Assembly: GCA_040905965.1 (NCBI GenBank)
Contig: JBBDQP010000024.1
Coordinates: 1 to 8,746 of the forward strand
Source: DATHWB01 sp040905965
Lineage (GTDB): Bacteria > Actinomycetota > Acidimicrobiia > Spongiisociales > ZC4RG35
Direction: 5' to 3'
DNA: 8,746 nucleotides
Made by a program: the position numbers and the translations under genes. The notes beneath the pieces are model-generated. The model had not been told where the DNA came from. It saw nothing but the letters and a program-made list of their open reading frames with translations, and made no database searches. Within the stretch, counting starts at the first letter, position 1. Every line of letters starts with the position of its first letter. Below, piece after piece: positions 5,960 to 8,746 of this stretch.

Positions 5960-7905
5960 GGCAGCCAGTTCGCGACCCGCTCGGCCACCGCGGCGGCGGT
6001 CAGTCCGAACTGTTCGGCCAACACGCCAGCAGGGGCGCTCGCCCCGAAGTGGTCGACGCCGATCAACAGCCCGTCTGCACCCACCACCCGCTCCCAGCCG
6101 AACGTCGAACCCGCCTCGATGCTCACTCGCGGGATGCCGACCCCCAGCACCTCGGTCCGGTACTCGTCGGATTGGTTGAAGAAGCGGAACCAGCTCGGGA
6201 GCGAGACGACCCGCGCAGACACGCCCCGACCGCCGAGCAGTTCGGCGGCGTCCAGCGCCACCGACACTTCCGACCCGGTCGCCACCAAGACCACGTCTGA
6301 CCCGTCCCGCAGCACGTACCCGCCCATGGCGACACCGCCGGACGGCCGGTCGAGCGTGGGCACGTTCTGGCGGGTCAGCACCAGAGCAGTCGGGCCATCC
6401 GTGCGGTTGAGCGCCAACTCCCAGGCCTCCAACACCTCGCCGGCGTCGGCAGGGCGGATCAGGTCGAGGTTGGGCATTGCCCGCAACGACGCCAGATGTT
6501 CGATCGGCTGATGGGTCGGTCCGTCCTCGCCGAGGAACACCGAGTCGTGGGTCCAGACGTAGATCGACGGGATCTGCATGAGGGAGGCGAGACGCACCGC
6601 CGGCCGCATGTAGTCGCTGAAGACGAAGAACGTCGCCCCGTACGGACGCAACCCGCCGTGGATGGTCATCCCGTTGACGATGGTCCCCATCGCGTGTTCC
6701 CGGATTCCGAAGGCGATGTCGCGGGCCGCCCGGTCCTCGGCCGAAAAGATGCGGCCCTCTTCGATCAGCGTCTTGGTGGACTCGACGAGGTCGGCGGAGC
6801 CGCCGATGAAGTTCTGGGCCTTCTCGGCGATCTGGTCGAACAGCTTGCCCGAGGCCGCCCGGGTCGCCATCGCCGAGCCCTGCTCGAATCCCGGGTCGTC
6901 CAGCGTCAGCGGATCATCGCCGAAGAACGAACCCCAGGTCGTGGACGTGAGCTCGTCGTGCATGGCGTCGGCGTGACGCCGCTCCCAGGCGGCGTGAGCC
7001 TCCCGGCCCCGGTTCATCGCCTCGCCGAACCACTCGTACACGCCATCCGGTACGTGGAATGTCTCGTCGGCCGGAAAGCCCATCGCCTCTTTCGCACCCC
7101 GGATCTCTTCGTCGCCGAGCGGCGCCCCGTGCGAACCGGCGGTCCCGGCCTTGGTGGGAGCGCCCCGGGCGATGACCGTGTGACAGACGATCAGCGACGG
7201 CTGGTCTTCGGCTTCGTGTGCTTCGACGGTGGCGGCGGCGATCGCCTCGCGGTCGTGACCGTCGATGTCGACCACGTGCCAGCCGACCGCCCTGAAACGG
7301 GCAGGCACATCCTCGGTGAACGTCTTGTCGGTGTCGCCGTCGATCGAGATCTCGTTGTCGTCGTAGAAGTAGGTGAGTCTCCCCAACCCGAGATGACCGG
7401 CGAGCGAGGCACTCTCCGCCGAGATCCCCTCCTGCAGGTCGCCGTCCGAGACGAACCCGTAGGTGCGATGGTCGACGAGATCCCGCCCGAGCCTCGCCCG
7501 CAAGTGTGCCTCGGCGATCGCCATTCCAATTCCGGTGCCGAAACCCTGTCCGAGCGGACCGGTCGTCATCTCGATGCCGAGTCCGTGGTCGATCTCGGGA
7601 TGACCTGCCGTGTGGCTCCCCCACTGCCGGAAGTTCTGGAGCTGATCCATGCCGAGCGGGAACCCGGAGAGGTGCAGCAGCGAATAGAGCAGCATCGACC
7701 CGTGACCGTTGGAGAGCACGAAACGGTCGCGGTCGACCCATTCGGGAGCGTCGGGGTCGACGGTCAGAAACCGGCTCCACAGCACGACGGCGATGTCCGC
7801 CATCCCCATCGGCATCCCCGGGTGACCGGAGTTGGCCTTCTGGACCCCGTCCATGGCGAGACCCTTGATCGTGTTGACGGCGAGCTGTTCGAGTGAAGAC
7901 GACAT
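5956..7905 (-). CDS. tkt: Transketolase
   Basis: This 649-residue enzyme moves two-carbon ketol units between pentose-phosphate pathway sugars (for example xylulose-5-P plus ribose-5-P to sedoheptulose-7-P plus glyceraldehyde-3-P) using thiamine diphosphate. Length and motifs are those of a complete bacterial transketolase. They include SGHPG (26-30), NGHGS (66-70), GPLGQG (116-121) and the ThDP/metal motif SDGDLQEG (153-160) through DDN (182-184). SHGAPLG (258-264), FIGGSADLVEST (366-377), IREHAMG (401-407) with catalytic Glu403, and GEDGPTHQPIE (459-469) follow. The C-terminal domain ends VANWLP. The frame is open upstream to an ATG at 8004, but those 33 extra residues are unrelated to the family; the ATG at 7905 (MSSSLEQLAVNTIKGL) fits. 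No Shine-Dalgarno precedes it, but a TANNNT box lies 7 nt upstream. It heads a probable operon with the membrane protein. Confidence 0.97.
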   Translation of the reverse strand: MSSSLEQLAVNTIKGLAMDGVQKANSGHPGMPMGMADIAVVLWSRFLTVDPDAPEWVDRDRFVLSNGHGSMLLYSLLHLSGFPLGMDQLQNFRQWGSHTAGHPEIDHGLGIEMTTGPLGQGFGTGIGMAIAEAHLRARLGRDLVDHRTYGFVSDGDLQEGISAESASLAGHLGLGRLTYFYDDNEISIDGDTDKTFTEDVPARFRAVGWHVVDIDGHDREAIAAATVEAHEAEDQPSLIVCHTVIARGAPTKAGTAGSHGAPLGDEEIRGAKEAMGFPADETFHVPDGVYEWFGEAMNRGREAHAAWERRHADAMHDELTSTTWGSFFGDDPLTLDDPGFEQGSAMATRAASGKLFDQIAEKAQNFIGGSADLVESTKTLIEEGRIFSAEDRAARDIAFGIREHAMGTIVNGMTIHGGLRPYGATFFVFSDYMRPAVRLASLMQIPSIYVWTHDSVFLGEDGPTHQPIEHLASLRAMPNLDLIRPADAGEVLEAWELALNRTDGPTALVLTRQNVPTLDRPSGGVAMGGYVLRDGSDVVLVATGSEVSVALDAAELLGGRGVSARVVSLPSWFRFFNQSDEYRTEVLGVGIPRVSIEAGSTFGWERVVGADGLLIGVDHFGASAPAGVLAEQFGLTAAAVAERVANWLP

Positions 7906-7912
7906 GGGGGCG

Positions 7913-7918
7913 AGAGTA
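7913..7918 (-). promoter_or_regulatory. Candidate leaderless -10 box of tkt
   Basis: The minus strand reads TACTCT-CGCCCCC-ATG: a TANNNT hexamer ending exactly 7 nt before the tkt start codon, with no Shine-Dalgarno between. The arrangement matches the one before the sugar transferase gene. No convincing -35 element is seen. Confidence 0.38.
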
Positions 7919-7997
7919 CCGGACAGCCCGGGAAGCCGACCGGCAGAGGGCGAACGGGAGGGTGGACTACGGGAAGGATTTGTGGCATGTTTATGGC

Positions 7998-8234
7998 ATG
8001 ACACGAATCAGGGTCAGCACCACCGTCGACGAAGGACTCCTCGCGAAGGCCCGCGAGGTCCATCGCTCCGACACCGACGCCGCCCTGATCGATGCGGCAC
8101 TCGCCGCGCTGATCGAACGGCACCGCCAAGTACAGATCGACGCCTCCTACGCAAGCTACGACGACCACCCGATCGACACGCCAGATGAATGGGGCGATCT
8201 CGGCAGCTGGCGGGAGCGGGCGGGAGCGTCTTGA
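7998..8234 (+). CDS. mazE: MazE-like antitoxin (actinobacterial type)
   Basis: This small protein of 78 residues begins TRIRVSTTVDEGLLAKAREV, a beta strand then helix that suits a ribbon-helix-helix-type DNA-binding N-terminus. It continues with SDTDAALIDAALAALIERHR and ends in an acidic, aromatic tail YDDHPIDTPDEWGDLGSW, typical of the toxin-masking C-terminus in actinobacterial MazE antitoxins. The frame is open upstream to 7893, but the family starts at the ATG at 7998. That extension would also run over the tkt start. The nearest purine-rich stretch (GGAAGGA, 7972-7978) is too far for a good ribosome-binding site. GGCATG occurs twice, 11 bases apart (7984-7989 and 7995-8000), the second covering the start codon; it may be an operator. 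It is divergent from tkt with 92 bases between. Confidence 0.85.
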   Translation: MTRIRVSTTVDEGLLAKAREVHRSDTDAALIDAALAALIERHRQVQIDASYASYDDHPIDTPDEWGDLGSWRERAGAS

Positions 8235-8551
8235 CGCCTCAGCGCGGAGAGGTGTGGTGGTGCGAACTCGCAGAGGTCGGACGCCGACCGGTCGTGGTGT
8301 TGAGTCGAGACGCCGCCATTCCCCGCCTCAGGCGCACACTGGTAGGGCCCTGCACAACAACGATCCGGGGAATACCGAGTGAAGTAGTCCTAGAACCCGG
8401 ATCAGACCCGGTCCCTCAGCTCTCCGCAATCAACCTCGACTCGGTCGAGAGCGTTGCCCTCTCATCGCTCACACAGAGAATGGGGCGACTCTCCGATCAG
8501 CGCATGCATGAGGTCTGTCGAGCCCTGGCAGATGCGGTGGCGTGCGCGTAG
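8231..8551 (+). CDS. mazF: MazF/PemK-family endoribonuclease toxin
   Basis: This 106-residue protein is a complete MazF-type mRNA interferase. RGEVWWCEL (5-13) opens the SH3-like barrel. GRRPVVVLSRD (17-27) carries the conserved Arg-Pro, with R19 as the likely catalytic arginine, and TTTIRGIPSEV (42-52) supplies the conserved threonine. INLDSVESVALSSL and a C-terminal helix LSDQRMHEVCRALADAV complete the fold. The likely start is TTG at 8231, which overlaps the mazE stop as TTGA and has GGGAG four bases upstream. The frame reaches an ATG at 8189, but that would add 14 residues before the conserved start and a larger overlap. MazF enzymes cut single-stranded RNA at short motifs; the motif here cannot be predicted. 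The overlap implies coupled translation with the antitoxin. Confidence 0.9.
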   Translation: MTPQRGEVWWCELAEVGRRPVVVLSRDAAIPRLRRTLVGPCTTTIRGIPSEVVLEPGSDPVPQLSAINLDSVESVALSSLTQRMGRLSDQRMHEVCRALADAVACA

Positions 8552-8612
8552 CGACGAGGTGCCGGGACACAACCAGTCATGACGCCAGAAGGGAACGACT
8601 CGGTGACCCCGT

Positions 8613-8746
8613 TCAGGCGAGACGGGCGATGATCTCCTCGACGCAGGACTCGACGTCTCGGATGGACGTGTCGAGGGTGAGGTCGGGGGACTCGGGAGCC
8701 TCGTAGGGGGCGTCGACGCCGGTGAATCCGGTGATCTCGCCGGCTC
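8613..8746 (-). CDS. cysC: Adenylylsulfate (APS) kinase, C-terminal end (runs off right edge)
   Basis: The last 43 residues of a minus-strand gene are visible, ending in TGA at 8613-8615. They include GEITGFTGVDAPYEAPESPD and then LTLDTS, the hallmark C-terminal stretch of APS kinases, which phosphorylate APS to PAPS with ATP in sulfate assimilation or sulfation. The final helix is IRDVESCVEEIIARLA. Whether this is a stand-alone CysC or the kinase end of a fusion with sulfate adenylyltransferase (CysNC or Sat-CysC) cannot be told because the N-terminal part is outside. It converges on mazF with 61 bases between, in which I see no strong terminator (only a 5-bp GAACG/CGTTC dyad). Confidence 0.85.
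   Translation of the reverse strand, partial: AGEITGFTGVDAPYEAPESPDLTLDTSIRDVESCVEEIIARLA

Noticed and set aside
6496..7896. Plus-strand open frame of 466 codons
   Set aside because: It is fully antisense to transketolase, whose motifs are intact; its composition is that of a reverse-frame shadow.
7906..8004. Upstream start for transketolase
   Set aside because: The 33 added residues do not fit the family N-terminus and would overlap the mazE start.

Overview
The window is high-GC DNA with dense coding on both strands and looks like an actinobacterial chromosome. A threonine-rich linker in one exported protein, the leaderless-looking promoters and the actinobacterial style of MazE/MazF suggest Acidimicrobiia or a relative. 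That placement is inference; no rRNA or taxonomic marker is present.

Left part (1-2169, all minus strand): a HipB-HipA type II toxin-antitoxin pair (1855-2169 and 610-1854) whose stop and start codons abut with no gap. A 394-base non-coding stretch follows, holding a strong G/C stem-loop (344-387). At the left edge is the N-terminal part of a second XRE-type helix-turn-helix gene (1-215) with its own AT-rich promoter/operator region. AT-rich repeats upstream of hipB look like an autoregulatory operator.

Middle (2366-3795, plus strand): two overlapping genes for exported proteins of unknown function. The first is a membrane-anchored protein with a Thr-rich stalk and a possible NTF2-like domain. 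The second is a secreted, Cys-containing protein with a PKD-like WGDG motif. They converge on the next block across a palindrome-rich gap (3803-3853).

Right-centre (3861-7905, minus strand): transketolase, a seven-helix membrane protein overlapping it by 4 nt (GTGA), and a polyprenyl-phosphate sugar-1-phosphate transferase. A striking 115-bp imperfect palindrome (5197-5311) separates the last two. Transketolase and the sugar transferase both have a TANNNT box exactly 7 nt before the ATG, suggesting leaderless transcription. Central carbon flux (pentose phosphates) and cell-surface glycan initiation are therefore neighbours here, though a functional link is unproven.

Right end: a MazE/MazF toxin-antitoxin pair (7998-8551, plus) is divergent from transketolase and overlaps by 4 nt (TTGA). 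It converges on the C-terminal end of an adenylylsulfate kinase gene (8613-8746, minus) that runs off the window.

I found no rRNA, tRNA, CRISPR array, transposase or phage gene. The families are mostly known. The least explained items are the 115-bp palindrome, the exported protein pair, the seven-helix protein and the left-edge XRE gene with its operator-like repeats.
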